A program made the translations under genes and the position numbers. From assembly GCF_902859585.1 (NCBI RefSeq), contig NZ_CADIJM010000005.1:1-64000 (forward strand): DNA of 64,000 nucleotides, given 5' to 3'. Positions 1 to 8,483 of this stretch are shown piece after piece (position 1 is the first letter of the stretch; the number at the start of each line of letters is the position of its first letter). The notes below the pieces were generated by a model that made no database searches, was not told where the DNA came from, and worked only from the letters and a program-made list of their open reading frames with translations. Origin of the DNA: Achromobacter animicus. Lineage in GTDB: Bacteria > Pseudomonadota > Gammaproteobacteria > Burkholderiales > Burkholderiaceae_B.

Positions 1-93
1 CTGCACCACCTGACAAAGCGCGCAGAGACCATGGGCTACAGCTTGGTACCGTTGGCCACCCCAGAAAAAGCCAATGAAATATCAACAGCTTAG
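1..93 (+). CDS. C-terminal tail of a gene entering from the left
   Basis: An open frame runs from base 1 to a TAG at 91-93 (30 residues) and ends in ...GYSLVPLATPEKANEISTA. The peptide is basic then polar and has no domain I can name. Short tails ending in a LVP-like motif occur in some transposases, so an insertion-sequence remnant is possible, but this is a weak impression. The stop is followed within 20 bases by the truncated dispersed repeat. Function not assigned. Confidence 0.35.
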   Translation: MHHLTKRAETMGYSLVPLATPEKANEISTA

Positions 94-110
94 GAGGAGT
101 TTCTTGAGAG

Positions 111-232
111 GCAGTCGCCGAAGGCGACAACGAAGATGACGACGGGGACGTCCGGAGCGAAGGCTCCGGACCGCAATCGTGGGCGATCGCCTCCCCGGTG
201 ACCACGGCGTCGGGCGACCTACGAAGACTATC
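111..232 (+). repeat. Dispersed hairpin repeat, copy A (left arm missing)
   Basis: This shares the core of three other copies at 26.0, 58.7 and 59.5 kb. The core includes a 9-bp hairpin with stem GTCCGGAGC and loop GAAG at 150-171, and a following GCAATCGTGGGCGATCG stretch. The right flank (GCGTCGGGCGACCTACGAAG) is the same as in the 59.5-kb copy. The left half is altered and the long left arm seen in other copies is absent, so this copy looks truncated. Confidence 0.8.
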
Positions 233-288
233 GCCACGAAGGCCGCTATCAGACACCTAACTCAGCCTTCCCAAGCCGAGACAACCCT

Positions 289-1260
289 TCAATTCACCTT
301 AGCCCCAGACACCTCAACCGCCCTCTTCCAAGTCCCCAACTCCCGCTCGATATGCGCCCCAAACTCCCCAGGCGTAGACCCCACCACCTCATATCCATAT
401 CCCGCCAACTGCCCCTTCAACGCAGGCACCGCCACCGCCTCCGCAATTCCCTTGCTGACTGCATCAACCACCGCCCCCGGCGTGCCCGCCGGCGCCAATA
501 TCCCGTACCAGCCGTTGACGACGAAGTTGGGAACGGTTTCTGCGACGGTGGGGACGTCGGGCAGAAGCGGAGAGCGGTGTTCGCCGGTGACGGCGATTGC
601 TTTCAATTTGCCGGCCTGCACTTGCGGCAGCGAGGTCGAGATGCTGTCGAACATCAAGGACACTTCGCCGCCGAGCAGTGCAACGACCGCAGGACCGCTG
701 CCTTTGTACGGTACGTGCATCATGTCGGCGCCCGTCTGGTTCTTGAACATCTCGGCGGCCAGGTGGCTGGTGTTGCCGTTGCCGGCGGACGCGAAGCTCA
801 GCTTGCCGGGGTTGGCCTTGCCGTAGGCGATCAGTTCGCTGACGGTGTTGGCGGGCGTGGCGAGCGGGGCGGCGACGAGCATGGGCAGTGTGGCGACGAG
901 GGAGACTGGCGCGAAGTCCTTGCGGGTGTCGTAGGGCAGCGAGGGATAGAGGCTGGGGTTGATGGTGTGGGCGGCCAGCACCATCAGGAGCGTGTAGCCG
1001 TCGGGCTTGGCGCGGGCGAGTTGGGCGGAGGCGATGGCGCCGCCTGCGCCGGGTTTGTATTCGAGGACGACCGGTTGGCCCCACTTCTTCTGGAGTTCTG
1101 CGCCCAGCGGGCGCGCGAGCATGTCTGCGCTGCCGCCCGGCGGGTACGGGATCAGCAAGGTGATGGGCTTGTCCGGATAGGTTTGCGCCGCGTGCGCGAC
1201 GGCGCTGGCGCCTAGACACAGCACGCTTGCCGACGCGGCTGCCAGGATTGAACGGATCAT
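289..1260 (-). CDS. Tripartite tricarboxylate transporter (Bug-family) periplasmic receptor
   Basis: The 323-residue protein has a cleavable signal peptide (about residues 1-24, ending AHA). A typical Bug receptor fold follows, with the early YPPGGSADMLAR loop and the later VPYKGSGPA segment that contact a carboxylate ligand in this family. These proteins bind carboxylates in the periplasm, usually for a TctAB-type permease. No permease gene is in the window, so this is an orphan receptor, common in Bordetella and Achromobacter. The ATG is preceded by AAAGGAG. It lies 176 bp downstream of the CoA-transferase pair on the same strand and may belong to the same catabolic unit. The ligand cannot be read from sequence. 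Confidence 0.9.
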   Translation of the reverse strand: MIRSILAAASASVLCLGASAVAHAAQTYPDKPITLLIPYPPGGSADMLARPLGAELQKKWGQPVVLEYKPGAGGAIASAQLARAKPDGYTLLMVLAAHTINPSLYPSLPYDTRKDFAPVSLVATLPMLVAAPLATPANTVSELIAYGKANPGKLSFASAGNGNTSHLAAEMFKNQTGADMMHVPYKGSGPAVVALLGGEVSLMFDSISTSLPQVQAGKLKAIAVTGEHRSPLLPDVPTVAETVPNFVVNGWYGILAPAGTPGAVVDAVSKGIAEAVAVPALKGQLAGYGYEVVGSTPGEFGAHIERELGTWKRAVEVSGAKVN

Positions 1261-1436
1261 CGGTAGCTCCTTTGCCCAGCGCGGGGCGGACGTGGGTCAT
1301 CATCAGGGCGGCAGGAACGGCTGCGCCTGCCAGTCGTTTGCGCACATCTCGGCGTGGCTGCGCAAGCCGGTCGCTTACGCACATCGCGACGCGCCCCGCG
1401 CAGAATCCCGCTTACGGGTGTCGCGGCGAGGCTGCG

Positions 1437-2147
1437 TCAGCGGGTCGATTGCGCGTATCGAGGCACGCCCGTGTCATCCACGACGATCGTTCGCGGCGAT
1501 TGCGGAAAATGCAGCGGCGCGTCGGTGATCGACCGCAGGAAGTCTTCGGTTACGCCCGCCTTCATCGCGTGCACCTCCAAACCCACGGGCATGACGTCGA
1601 TGACGGCAAGGTCCGTATAGATGCGCGACACCACGCCTTTGCCGGTGAGCGGATAGGTGCATTGCCGCAGGATCTTGGGCGTGCCGTCGCGGCCGCGGTG
1701 TTCCATGGTGACCAGGACCTGCTTGGCGCCAACGGCCAGGTCCATGGCGCCGCCGACGGCGGGGATGGCGTTCGTGGCGTCGGTTTTCCAGTTGGCGAGG
1801 TCGCCGCGTTCGGACACCTGGAAGGCGCCCAGGACCGCGTAGTCGAGGTGGCCGCCGCGCATCATGGCGAAAGAGATCGTGTGTTCGGTGATGGACGCGC
1901 CTTGCAGCAAGGTGATGGGCTGGCGGCTGGCGTTGATGAGGTCGGGGTCGATGTCGTTGCCGGTGGCGGCGGGGCCCATGCCGAGAATGCCGTTTTCGCT
2001 GTGCAGCAGGATTTCGCGGCCGCTGGGCAAGTAGTCGCCGACCAGGGTCGGCATGCCGATCCCGAGGTTGACGGTGGCGCCATCGGGAATGTCGCTGGCC
2101 AGAAGCTGGGCGATCTGCTGGCGGGTCAGGCCGATGATGTCTTGCAT
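1437..2147 (-). CDS. 3-oxoacid/3-oxoadipate CoA-transferase subunit B
   Basis: This 236-residue protein is the B (beta) subunit of a class I CoA-transferase. It carries the SENG(I/L)LG motif near residues 50-56, whose Glu is the residue that forms the enzyme-CoA thioester in this family. An NLGIGMPT glycine motif lies upstream. The subunit length is normal for two-subunit enzymes of the PcaJ/ScoB/AtoA type. It follows the A subunit with a 1-nt gap, so the two are translationally coupled. The substrate is uncertain: succinyl-CoA:3-ketoacid or 3-oxoadipate transfer are both possible. The flanking Bug receptors suggest that an imported carboxylate is activated here (inference). Confidence 0.88.
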   Translation of the reverse strand: MQDIIGLTRQQIAQLLASDIPDGATVNLGIGMPTLVGDYLPSGREILLHSENGILGMGPAATGNDIDPDLINASRQPITLLQGASITEHTISFAMMRGGHLDYAVLGAFQVSERGDLANWKTDATNAIPAVGGAMDLAVGAKQVLVTMEHRGRDGTPKILRQCTYPLTGKGVVSRIYTDLAVIDVMPVGLEVHAMKAGVTEDFLRSITDAPLHFPQSPRTIVVDDTGVPRYAQSTR

Positions 2148-2148
2148 G

Positions 2149-2814
2149 TCAGGCCTCCACGCGCACGACGGATTTCACGAAGATGCCCTGCGTCATGATC
2201 TGTTCGGGCACCAGCGCGCCCAGCGGCACGATCTCGTCGACCTGCGCGATGGCGTGTCCCGCTGCCATGCACATGACGGGATTGAAGTTGCGCGCGGCGT
2301 GGCGGTACATGAGGTTGCCCCAGCGGTCGCCCAGGTGCGCGCGGATGAGGGCGTAGTCGGCGCGCAGGGGCTGCTCGAGCACGTAGCCGATGCCGTCGAT
2401 GACTTCCTGGCGCCGGCCTTCTGCCAGTTCGGTGCCGTAGCCGGTGGGCGTGTAGAACGGACCGAGTCCAGCGCCGGCCGCGCGCAGCCGTTCGGCCAGG
2501 GTGCCTTGGGGCACGCATTCCAGTTCGACCTCGCCTGCGCGGTAGGCGCGGGCGAAAGCCTCGGAGTTGGGTGGGCGCGGGTGCGAACAGATGATCTTGC
2601 GGACCTGCTTGCGCACCAACAGCGCGGCGATGCCGCGTTCGAAGGTGCCGGCGTTGTTGGAGATGATGGTGAGGTTGCGCCGGTCCAGTTCGGCCAGGCA
2701 GTGCAGCAGTTCGTAGGGCACGCCGGCTTCGCCGAAGCCGCCCACCAGCACGGAGGCGCCATCGGGAATGACGGCCACGGCCTGCGCCATGGATTCCTGA
2801 ATCTTGTCGATCAC
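2149..2814 (-). CDS. 3-oxoacid/3-oxoadipate CoA-transferase subunit A
   Basis: This 221-residue A (alpha) subunit of a class I CoA-transferase has the CoA-binding GGFGEAGVP motif near residues 25-33. It starts with GTG immediately after the TAG of the upstream receptor gene, with AGGAGC as ribosome-binding site, so the three genes form one operon. It pairs with the B subunit that follows. The resemblance is to PcaI/ScoA/AtoD, and the exact acyl acceptor cannot be decided from sequence. Confidence 0.88.
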   Translation of the reverse strand: MIDKIQESMAQAVAVIPDGASVLVGGFGEAGVPYELLHCLAELDRRNLTIISNNAGTFERGIAALLVRKQVRKIICSHPRPPNSEAFARAYRAGEVELECVPQGTLAERLRAAGAGLGPFYTPTGYGTELAEGRRQEVIDGIGYVLEQPLRADYALIRAHLGDRWGNLMYRHAARNFNPVMCMAAGHAIAQVDEIVPLGALVPEQIMTQGIFVKSVVRVEA

Positions 2815-3783
2815 CTATTGCTCCTGCACGAGACCCGCGGCGTCCACGATGCTTTTCCAGCGGGCGCGTTCCTGGTCGATGAAAGCCGCGAACTCCACGG
2901 GCGTGTTGCCGCCGGCCTGGCCGCCCATGGTCTTGAAGCGCTCGCTGATCTCGGGGCTGCGCACCACGTCGCGCGTGGCGGCGTAAAGCTTGTCGATGGC
3001 GTCCTGCGGCGTGCCGGCGGGTGCGACCAGGCCGAACCACGCGGTGACCACCATGTCCTTGACGCCGGCCTCGGCCATGGTCGGCACGTCCGGCAATTCG
3101 GCGAGGCGCTTGTCGCTGGTGACGGCCAGCGCGCGCAGCTTGCCGGCCTGGATGTACGGCATGGAGCTGGGCAGGTTGTCGATCATGAAGGTGAACTGCT
3201 GGCCGAGCAGCGCGGCCACGGCGGGGCCGGCGCCCTTGTAGGCGACGTGCGTGCCGGGGATGCCGGCGCGCTGCTTGAACATTTCGGCGGACAGGTGCGG
3301 CGACTGGCCCGCGCCGGAACTGCCGAAGGAAACCTTGGAAGGATCCTGCCTGACCTGCGCCAGCAGATCGGCCACGCTGCGGGCGGGCGAGGCTTCGTTG
3401 ACGACGAGGACGTTGGGCACCGAAATCACGAGCGTCACCGGCGCGAAGTCGGCGGGCTTGTAGGGCAGCGTCTTGTAGAGCGCGTAGTTGATGGCGTTGG
3501 GGCCGATGTTGCCCATCAGCAGCGTGTAGCCGTCGGGCTTGGCGCGCGCCAGCGCCTGCGCGCCGATGATGCCGGCGGCGCCGGCGCGGTTTTCCACGAT
3601 GACCTGCTGGCCGAGCTTGGCGGACAGCTTATCGGCGATGAGGCGTGCCGAGATGTCGGTGGTGCCGCCCGGCGCGGCCGGGATGATGAGGGTGATGGGC
3701 CGTTCAGGCCAGGCCGCCTGCGCCGGGTTCGCGATGGCGATGGCCATCGCGCCGGCTGCCAGCCAGCGATGCGCACACATCAT
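2815..3783 (-). CDS. Tripartite tricarboxylate transporter (Bug-family) periplasmic receptor
   Basis: This is a second Bug receptor, 322 residues from the ATG at 3783. That start has GGAGA 5-6 nt upstream; an upstream in-frame start exists but lacks a ribosome-binding site. A signal peptide ends near ANPAQA. The mature part starts with WPERPITLIIPAAPGG and contains the AYKGAGPAVAALLG segment typical of the family. It heads the operon with the CoA-transferase subunits, which suggests that the bound carboxylate is the substrate of the transferase (inference). Confidence 0.9.
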   Translation of the reverse strand: MMCAHRWLAAGAMAIAIANPAQAAWPERPITLIIPAAPGGTTDISARLIADKLSAKLGQQVIVENRAGAAGIIGAQALARAKPDGYTLLMGNIGPNAINYALYKTLPYKPADFAPVTLVISVPNVLVVNEASPARSVADLLAQVRQDPSKVSFGSSGAGQSPHLSAEMFKQRAGIPGTHVAYKGAGPAVAALLGQQFTFMIDNLPSSMPYIQAGKLRALAVTSDKRLAELPDVPTMAEAGVKDMVVTAWFGLVAPAGTPQDAIDKLYAATRDVVRSPEISERFKTMGGQAGGNTPVEFAAFIDQERARWKSIVDAAGLVQEQ

Positions 3784-4006
3784 GCTTGTCTCCCTGCGTG
3801 ACCATTGATTGGTCAACTCGTGAGCACGAGTGTGGGCGCGGGGGTGGCAATTGCCTATTCCGGAATCCGGAGGTGTGGGTTCGCCTGGGCTGAAGTACGC
3901 ATTCTGGCCGACGCGGTTTCACTGCCGCAGGCGCCACGATGGCCGTGCCGGCCAACGCTGCGGCGGCCGGCCGGCGTGTTCAGGGCCGGCAGCCGGGCAC
4001 TGGGTG

Positions 4007-4909
4007 TTACGCCCCCGCGCGCTCCCAGCGCCGCTGGATGGCCTTGGCCGCGACCACGCCATCCGCCATCGACGTCACCACGCAGGGGTGCATGCGGTGC
4101 GCGACCTCGCCGATGGCGTAGATGTCGGGCACGCTGGTCTCGGCGGTGGCGAAGTCAGTGCGGATGTAGCCGCGCTCGTCGCGCGCGAGCCTCAGGTCGT
4201 CGGCAAACGCGGCCTGTGGTTCCCAGCCGTAAAAGACCAGGATCAGGTCGTACTGCCGGCCGTCCACGCTGCGGGTGGCCGGGTCGACCTTGTAGGGTCC
4301 GATGTGCACGCCTTCGGTACCGGCGCGCGTCACCCATTGCTGTTGGGCGCGCACGCTACGGGCGTAGAGATGGACATTGCGCGCGCCGCGGTTGCGCACG
4401 TAGACGTAGTTTTCGAAGGCGTTGTCGCCCCCGCCCAGCACCGCGACCGACAGGCCGGAATAGTCCTGCGCCACGATGGGTGAGCCGGGGCCGATCAGCA
4501 CGCCCGGCCAGGACGCGCCCGGCGGGTGGTCGGGCAGTCCCTTCGCGCGCACGCCGGAGGCAATGACCAGAGTGCGGGCGCGGGCCAGGGTTTCCTGGCC
4601 GTCCGGACCGGCGAGCGTGGCCTCGATGCCGCCCTTGCAGGGCCGCACGCCGGTGACACGGGTTTCCAGCCGTACCGGCACATCGGCGGCGCGCACGCTG
4701 GTGTCGATGTTGGCGGCCACCTGCTGGCCGGTCACGCCGGGCAACACGGCGATCCAGTCGTCGGCGAACGGGTTGTCATTGCCCAGCCCGCCGAGACGGG
4801 CGCTGGCCTCGACCAGCAGCGGCGACAGGCCCAGGCGGGCCAGCCAGAGGGCGCAGGAGGCGCCGGCCGGGCCGCCGCCTACAATGACCGAATCGTGCAT
4901 CTGTTGCAT
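4007..4909 (-). CDS. FAD/NAD(P)-binding oxidoreductase, thioredoxin-reductase-like without CxxC
   Basis: The 300-residue protein has two Rossmann motifs: GGGPAGASCA near residue 11 for FAD and VLGGGDNAFENYVY near residue 165 for NAD(P)H. A C-terminal IYAIGEVAHRMHPCV segment replaces the usual GD motif. The domain layout is that of thioredoxin reductase, but the redox-active CxxC between the two halves is missing, so it cannot reduce thioredoxin in the usual way. Relatives include ferredoxin/flavodoxin-NADP reductases and bacillithiol-disulfide-reductase-like proteins. ATG with AAGGGG upstream. It stands alone between the Bug operon and folB. Confidence 0.8.
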   Translation of the reverse strand: MQQMHDSVIVGGGPAGASCALWLARLGLSPLLVEASARLGGLGNDNPFADDWIAVLPGVTGQQVAANIDTSVRAADVPVRLETRVTGVRPCKGGIEATLAGPDGQETLARARTLVIASGVRAKGLPDHPPGASWPGVLIGPGSPIVAQDYSGLSVAVLGGGDNAFENYVYVRNRGARNVHLYARSVRAQQQWVTRAGTEGVHIGPYKVDPATRSVDGRQYDLILVFYGWEPQAAFADDLRLARDERGYIRTDFATAETSVPDIYAIGEVAHRMHPCVVTSMADGVVAAKAIQRRWERAGA

Positions 4910-5030
4910 GTCACCCCTTATTGACTGCGCCGGCGCCTCGCGCGCGCCCGGACATGGCCGAATTGTAGCCAGCGCGTCCCCCCATCCGCCGCCGCCTTAC
5001 AATTCGGGCTATTCCACCCAGGTTTTCATC

Positions 5031-5390
5031 ATGCCCACTCGCCGCATCATTCTTTCCGGCCTTGCGCTCGACGCCCGCATCGGCATCCTCGAACACGAGC
5101 GCCGCGCCACCCAGCCCCTGCACGTCGATGCCGAATTCGACGTCGACATCCAGCGTTCGGTGGACGACCACGATATCCACAGCGTGCTGGACTACCGCCG
5201 GCTGCGCGAGGCCATCGTCGAGGAATGCACGCAGGCGCATGTGAACCTGATCGAAACCCTGTCCGAACAAGTAGCGGCGCGCCTCTTGGCGGACTTCCAG
5301 GAAATCCGCGCGCTGCGCCTGCGCATCAGCAAGCCCATGGCCTTCTCCGACTGTGCGGCGGTGGGCGTGGAAATCCAGATCAATCGCTGA
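5031..5390 (+). CDS. folB: Dihydroneopterin aldolase
   Basis: The 119-residue protein begins [20 protein letters not shown] and carries the FolB/FolX fold signature: I-G-hydrophobic E near residue 20 (GILEHER), the DYRRL segment, and the conserved C-terminal lysine in RISKPMAF. It converts 7,8-dihydroneopterin to 6-hydroxymethyl-dihydropterin in folate synthesis. Its TGA is one base before the ATG of ttcA, so the two are co-transcribed. Confidence 0.92.
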   Translation: MPTRRIILSGLALDARIGILEHERRATQPLHVDAEFDVDIQRSVDDHDIHSVLDYRRLREAIVEECTQAHVNLIETLSEQVAARLLADFQEIRALRLRISKPMAFSDCAAVGVEIQINR

Positions 5391-5391
5391 C

Positions 5392-6360
5392 ATGAACGAT
5401 ATCGCTCCCCCCGGCGTGCAATTTCGCACGCCCGCCGACGAAAAGGCACGCCACGAAGGCAACAAGCTGACCAAGCGGCTGGCGCGCGAGACCACGCGCG
5501 CCTTGTCCGACTACAACATGATCGAGGAAGGCGACCGCGTGATGGTCTGCCTGTCCGGCGGCAAGGATTCCTATGCCATGCTGGACATCCTGCTGCAGCT
5601 TCAGAAGCGCGCGCCGTTCAAGTTTGAACTGATCGCGGTGAACCTGGACCAGAAGCAGCCTGGCTTTCCTGACCACATCCTGCCGCAGTACCTGAAGGAA
5701 CTGGGCGTCCCCTTCCACATCGAGACGCAGGACACGTATTCGATCGTGACGCGCGTGCTGGAAGAGGGCAAGACGATGTGCTCGCTCTGTTCGCGGCTGC
5801 GTCGCGGCATTCTGTACCGCGTCGCATCGGAACTGGGCGCCACGAAGATCGCGCTGGGCCATCATCGCGACGACATCCTGGCCACGTTCTTCCTGAACCT
5901 GTTCTATGGCGGCAAGGCCAAGGGCATGCCGCCCAAGTTGGTGTCCGACGACGGCCGCCACACGGTGATCCGCCCGCTCGCGTACGTGGTCGAGTCCGAC
6001 CTGATCGCCTACGCCGAACTCAAGCAGTTCCCGATCATTCCGTGCAATCTCTGCGGTTCGCAAGAGAACCTGAAGCGCAAGGAAGTGGGCCGCATGATCA
6101 AGGAATGGGACAAGCAGCACCCGGGCCGGTCGTGGAACGTGTTCAATGCGCTGTCGCGGGTGGTGCCTTCGCATCTGATGGACCGCGACCTGTTCGATTT
6201 CGTCGGCTTGAAGCCCACGGGCGTGCCAGATGCCAACGGCGACACGGCGTTTGATACGGTCGATCCCACGGACGAGTCGGACGATGCGTGCGGCGATACG
6301 CCGCCGGCATTGGAGCCGGGCGCGATCGTCGAGAAGAAAGTGGTGTTCTCGCGCGGGTGA
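5392..6360 (+). CDS. ttcA: tRNA 2-thiocytidine(32) synthetase TtcA
   Basis: This 322-residue PP-loop ATPase thiolates C32 of certain tRNAs. The ATP-binding SGGKDS loop is at residues 55-60. Cysteine pairs C130/C133 (CSLC) and C218/C221 (CNLC) provide the [4Fe-4S] cluster ligands and catalytic cysteine typical of TtcA. The ATG at 5392 begins one base after the folB stop. An acidic C-terminal tail (residues about 280-305) extends past the conserved domain. A strong terminator hairpin follows at 6394. Confidence 0.95.
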   Translation: MNDIAPPGVQFRTPADEKARHEGNKLTKRLARETTRALSDYNMIEEGDRVMVCLSGGKDSYAMLDILLQLQKRAPFKFELIAVNLDQKQPGFPDHILPQYLKELGVPFHIETQDTYSIVTRVLEEGKTMCSLCSRLRRGILYRVASELGATKIALGHHRDDILATFFLNLFYGGKAKGMPPKLVSDDGRHTVIRPLAYVVESDLIAYAELKQFPIIPCNLCGSQENLKRKEVGRMIKEWDKQHPGRSWNVFNALSRVVPSHLMDRDLFDFVGLKPTGVPDANGDTAFDTVDPTDESDDACGDTPPALEPGAIVEKKVVFSRG

Positions 6361-6393
6361 TGCGCCGCGTGCAACGCGACCATCCCAAATGAA

Positions 6394-6426
6394 AATGGGG
6401 CTGCGATAGGCAGCCCCATTTTTTTG
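6394..6426. terminator. Bidirectional intrinsic terminator
   Basis: A perfect 11-bp stem (AATGGGGCTGC with its complement) has a GATAG loop and is followed by a run of seven T. A run of A precedes it, so it works on both strands. It serves ttcA on the plus strand and the convergent dehydrogenase gene on the minus strand. Confidence 0.92.
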
Positions 6427-6437
6427 CTCGGGCGCAA

Positions 6438-7394
6438 TCAGGCGTTCAACACCCGGATCGGCGAGCCCGCTGCCCACGCCTTCACGGCTTCCAGGCAGTT
6501 CTGGTAGAAGGCCTCGAAGTTTTCGCGGCTGACGTAACCCAGGTGCGGGGTCAGGATCACGTTGTCCAGGTCGCGCACGCTGTCGGTGGGCGACAGCGGC
6601 TCTTCGGGATACACATCCAGCCCCGCGCCGGCGATGCGGAACTTCACCAGCGCGTCCATCAGCGCTTCCTGATCGACGAGTCCGGCGCGCGAGGTATTGA
6701 CCAGATATGCGGTCGGTTTCATCGCGGCCAGCGCGGTGGCGTCGACCACGTTGCGGCTGCGATCGGACAGAATCAGGTGCAGGCTCACCACGTCGGACGT
6801 GGAAAAGAGTTCGTGCTTGTCCACGCGCGTGACGCCGGCGGCCTCGGCGCGCTCGTCGGTCAGGTTGGGGCTCCAGGCCACCACGTCCATGCCGAAGGCC
6901 AGACCCACCTTGGCCACCGCGGCGCCCAGCTTGCCCAGGCCCACCACGCCCAGGCGCTTGCCGGCCAGCGGCTCGGGCATGGCCGTCTGCCACATGCCGC
7001 GGCGCATGGCGGCGTCTTCGGCGGGCAGATGCTTGAAGAGACCCAGGATGTGCGCCCAGGCCAGTTCCGCCGTGGCGGTGTTGGCGTCGGCACTGCCGGG
7101 CGCGCCGGACACGACGATGCCCTGCTCAGCGCAGGCCTGCATGTCGATGGCGTTGTTGCGCATGCCGGTGGTGACCAGGAGGCGCAGCTTGGGCAGGGCG
7201 CGGATGCGCTCGGCGGGAAATGGCGTGCGCTCGCGCATGGCGACGATCACGTCGAAGGGCTCGAGCGAGGCCTCGACCTGGTCGTCGGGAATGAAGTTGT
7301 TGAAGATTTGCACCTCGGCGTCGCCGCCCAGCGAGGTCCAGTCCGCATAGCGCCGGGCTACGTCGTGGTAATCGTCGAGTATTGCGATTTTCAA
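6438..7394 (-). CDS. D-isomer-specific 2-hydroxyacid dehydrogenase family protein
   Basis: The 318-residue protein has the NAD-binding motif GVVGLGKLGAAVA near residues 148-160. The catalytic triad region of the family is present: Arg in NTSRAGLVD, Glu in DVYPEEP and His in TPHLG. It reduces or oxidises a 2-hydroxy/2-oxo acid with NAD(P). The substrate is not evident; paralogues are annotated as phosphoglycerate or hydroxypyruvate dehydrogenases. The start is TTG with GGAG eight bases upstream, and no ATG fits. It is the last gene before the shared terminator and lies 67 bp from dsbC on the same strand. Confidence 0.88.
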   Translation of the reverse strand: MKIAILDDYHDVARRYADWTSLGGDAEVQIFNNFIPDDQVEASLEPFDVIVAMRERTPFPAERIRALPKLRLLVTTGMRNNAIDMQACAEQGIVVSGAPGSADANTATAELAWAHILGLFKHLPAEDAAMRRGMWQTAMPEPLAGKRLGVVGLGKLGAAVAKVGLAFGMDVVAWSPNLTDERAEAAGVTRVDKHELFSTSDVVSLHLILSDRSRNVVDATALAAMKPTAYLVNTSRAGLVDQEALMDALVKFRIAGAGLDVYPEEPLSPTDSVRDLDNVILTPHLGYVSRENFEAFYQNCLEAVKAWAAGSPIRVLNA

Positions 7395-7461
7395 GTCTTG
7401 TCTCCGGGAGGGATGGCGCTTGCCGCGCCCCCCTTTCCCGGGCCGGCGCGACGCGCGCCGG

Positions 7462-8250
7462 TCAGTTCAAACGGGCCTTGAGCTGGTCCAGCGGCAGCGC
7501 GCCGCTGATGCGCGAGCCGTCGGCAAAGAACAGCGTCGGCGTGCCGCGCACCATCAGCTGCTGGCCAAGCTCCAAAAGCTTGTCTTCGGGCACGTCGCAA
7601 TTGGCGTTGGGCGGCGTCTTGCCGCGCAGCATCCAGTCGTCCCAGGTCTTGCCCTGGTCCTTGGCGCACCAGACATTGCGCACCTTGACCTTGGAATCCG
7701 GCGACAGGATGGGGTAGAGGAAGGTGTAGACGGTCAGGTTGTCCACATCTTCGAGCGTCTTGCGCAACTGCTTGCAATAGCCGCAGTTGGGATCTTCGAA
7801 GATCGCGACCTTGCGCGAGCCGTCGCCCTTGACCTGCTTGATCGCCAGGTCCAGCGGCAGCTGGTCGAACGTGACGGCGCTGAGCTTTTCCTGGGATTCG
7901 CGGGTGACGTCGCGGCGCGTCGCGGCGTCGATCAGCGGTCCTTCCATGACCCACGTCACGCCTTCGTCGGTGTAGATCAGGTCCATGCCGAGCTGCACTT
8001 CAAACAGGCCATAAGGCGTGCGGCGCACGGTCGTGACGTTCATGCCGGAAAAGCGTTGCTGAAAGCGTTCCTTGACGGCGGCCGACTGCGGATCGAGTTC
8101 GGTGGTGGAGACGCTTTTTTCGCCCTTGGCCGCCTGCCCCACGGACTGTGTGGAGACGGATTTTGCGCCCTGCGCATGGGCCGTGGCGGACAAGCCGATA
8201 CCCGCGGCGAGGAAACAGGCCGCCAGCGTGGCGGGAATGCGGAATTTCAT
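7462..8250 (-). CDS. dsbC: Thiol:disulfide interchange protein DsbC
   Basis: The 262-residue periplasmic disulfide isomerase has a signal peptide ending near AHAQ (residues 1-27). An N-terminal dimerisation domain (about 45-110) and a thioredoxin-like domain with the CGYC active site at residues 156-159 follow. The cis-proline motif is in GTPTLFF near the C terminus, and a second Cys pair (WC...NC) is present as in family members. It shuffles wrong disulfides and is kept reduced by DsbD, which is not in the window. Confidence 0.93.
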   Translation of the reverse strand: MKFRIPATLAACFLAAGIGLSATAHAQGAKSVSTQSVGQAAKGEKSVSTTELDPQSAAVKERFQQRFSGMNVTTVRRTPYGLFEVQLGMDLIYTDEGVTWVMEGPLIDAATRRDVTRESQEKLSAVTFDQLPLDLAIKQVKGDGSRKVAIFEDPNCGYCKQLRKTLEDVDNLTVYTFLYPILSPDSKVKVRNVWCAKDQGKTWDDWMLRGKTPPNANCDVPEDKLLELGQQLMVRGTPTLFFADGSRISGALPLDQLKARLN

Positions 8251-8388
8251 CGGTACTCCTGGTCTTGTCAGTCGTGTGCTCAGCCGGAAAGCGTAACCGA
8301 TCCGGGTCGGGCGGCCGCGGCAGGCGGCGGGTGGGCGGATCCGTATCAGACGGGGCCGGCCGCCGCAGGTTCCGCCCGGCGCCGGCGT

Positions 8389-8450
8389 CGGGCCGAATCG
8401 GGGCAGGTTTGGCCGAATCGGGCCGAATCGGACCGAATCGGGCCGGGTTT
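8389..8450. repeat. Short tandem repeat, 10-bp unit GGCCGAATCG
   Basis: Units lie at 8391-8400, 8411-8420, 8421-8430 and, with one change, 8431-8440, in the intergenic space between dsbC and the FAD monooxygenase gene. G-rich and T-containing degenerate copies continue to about 8480. No function is evident. Confidence 0.75.
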
Positions 8451-8483
8451 GGCCTAGTGGGCCCGGGTTGGGCCGGGTCAGCC

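Noticed and set aside
2053-3801. Long plus-strand open frame
   Set aside because: It is antisense to the CoA-transferase and Bug receptor genes, with Arg/His/Gly-rich shadow composition and no domain.
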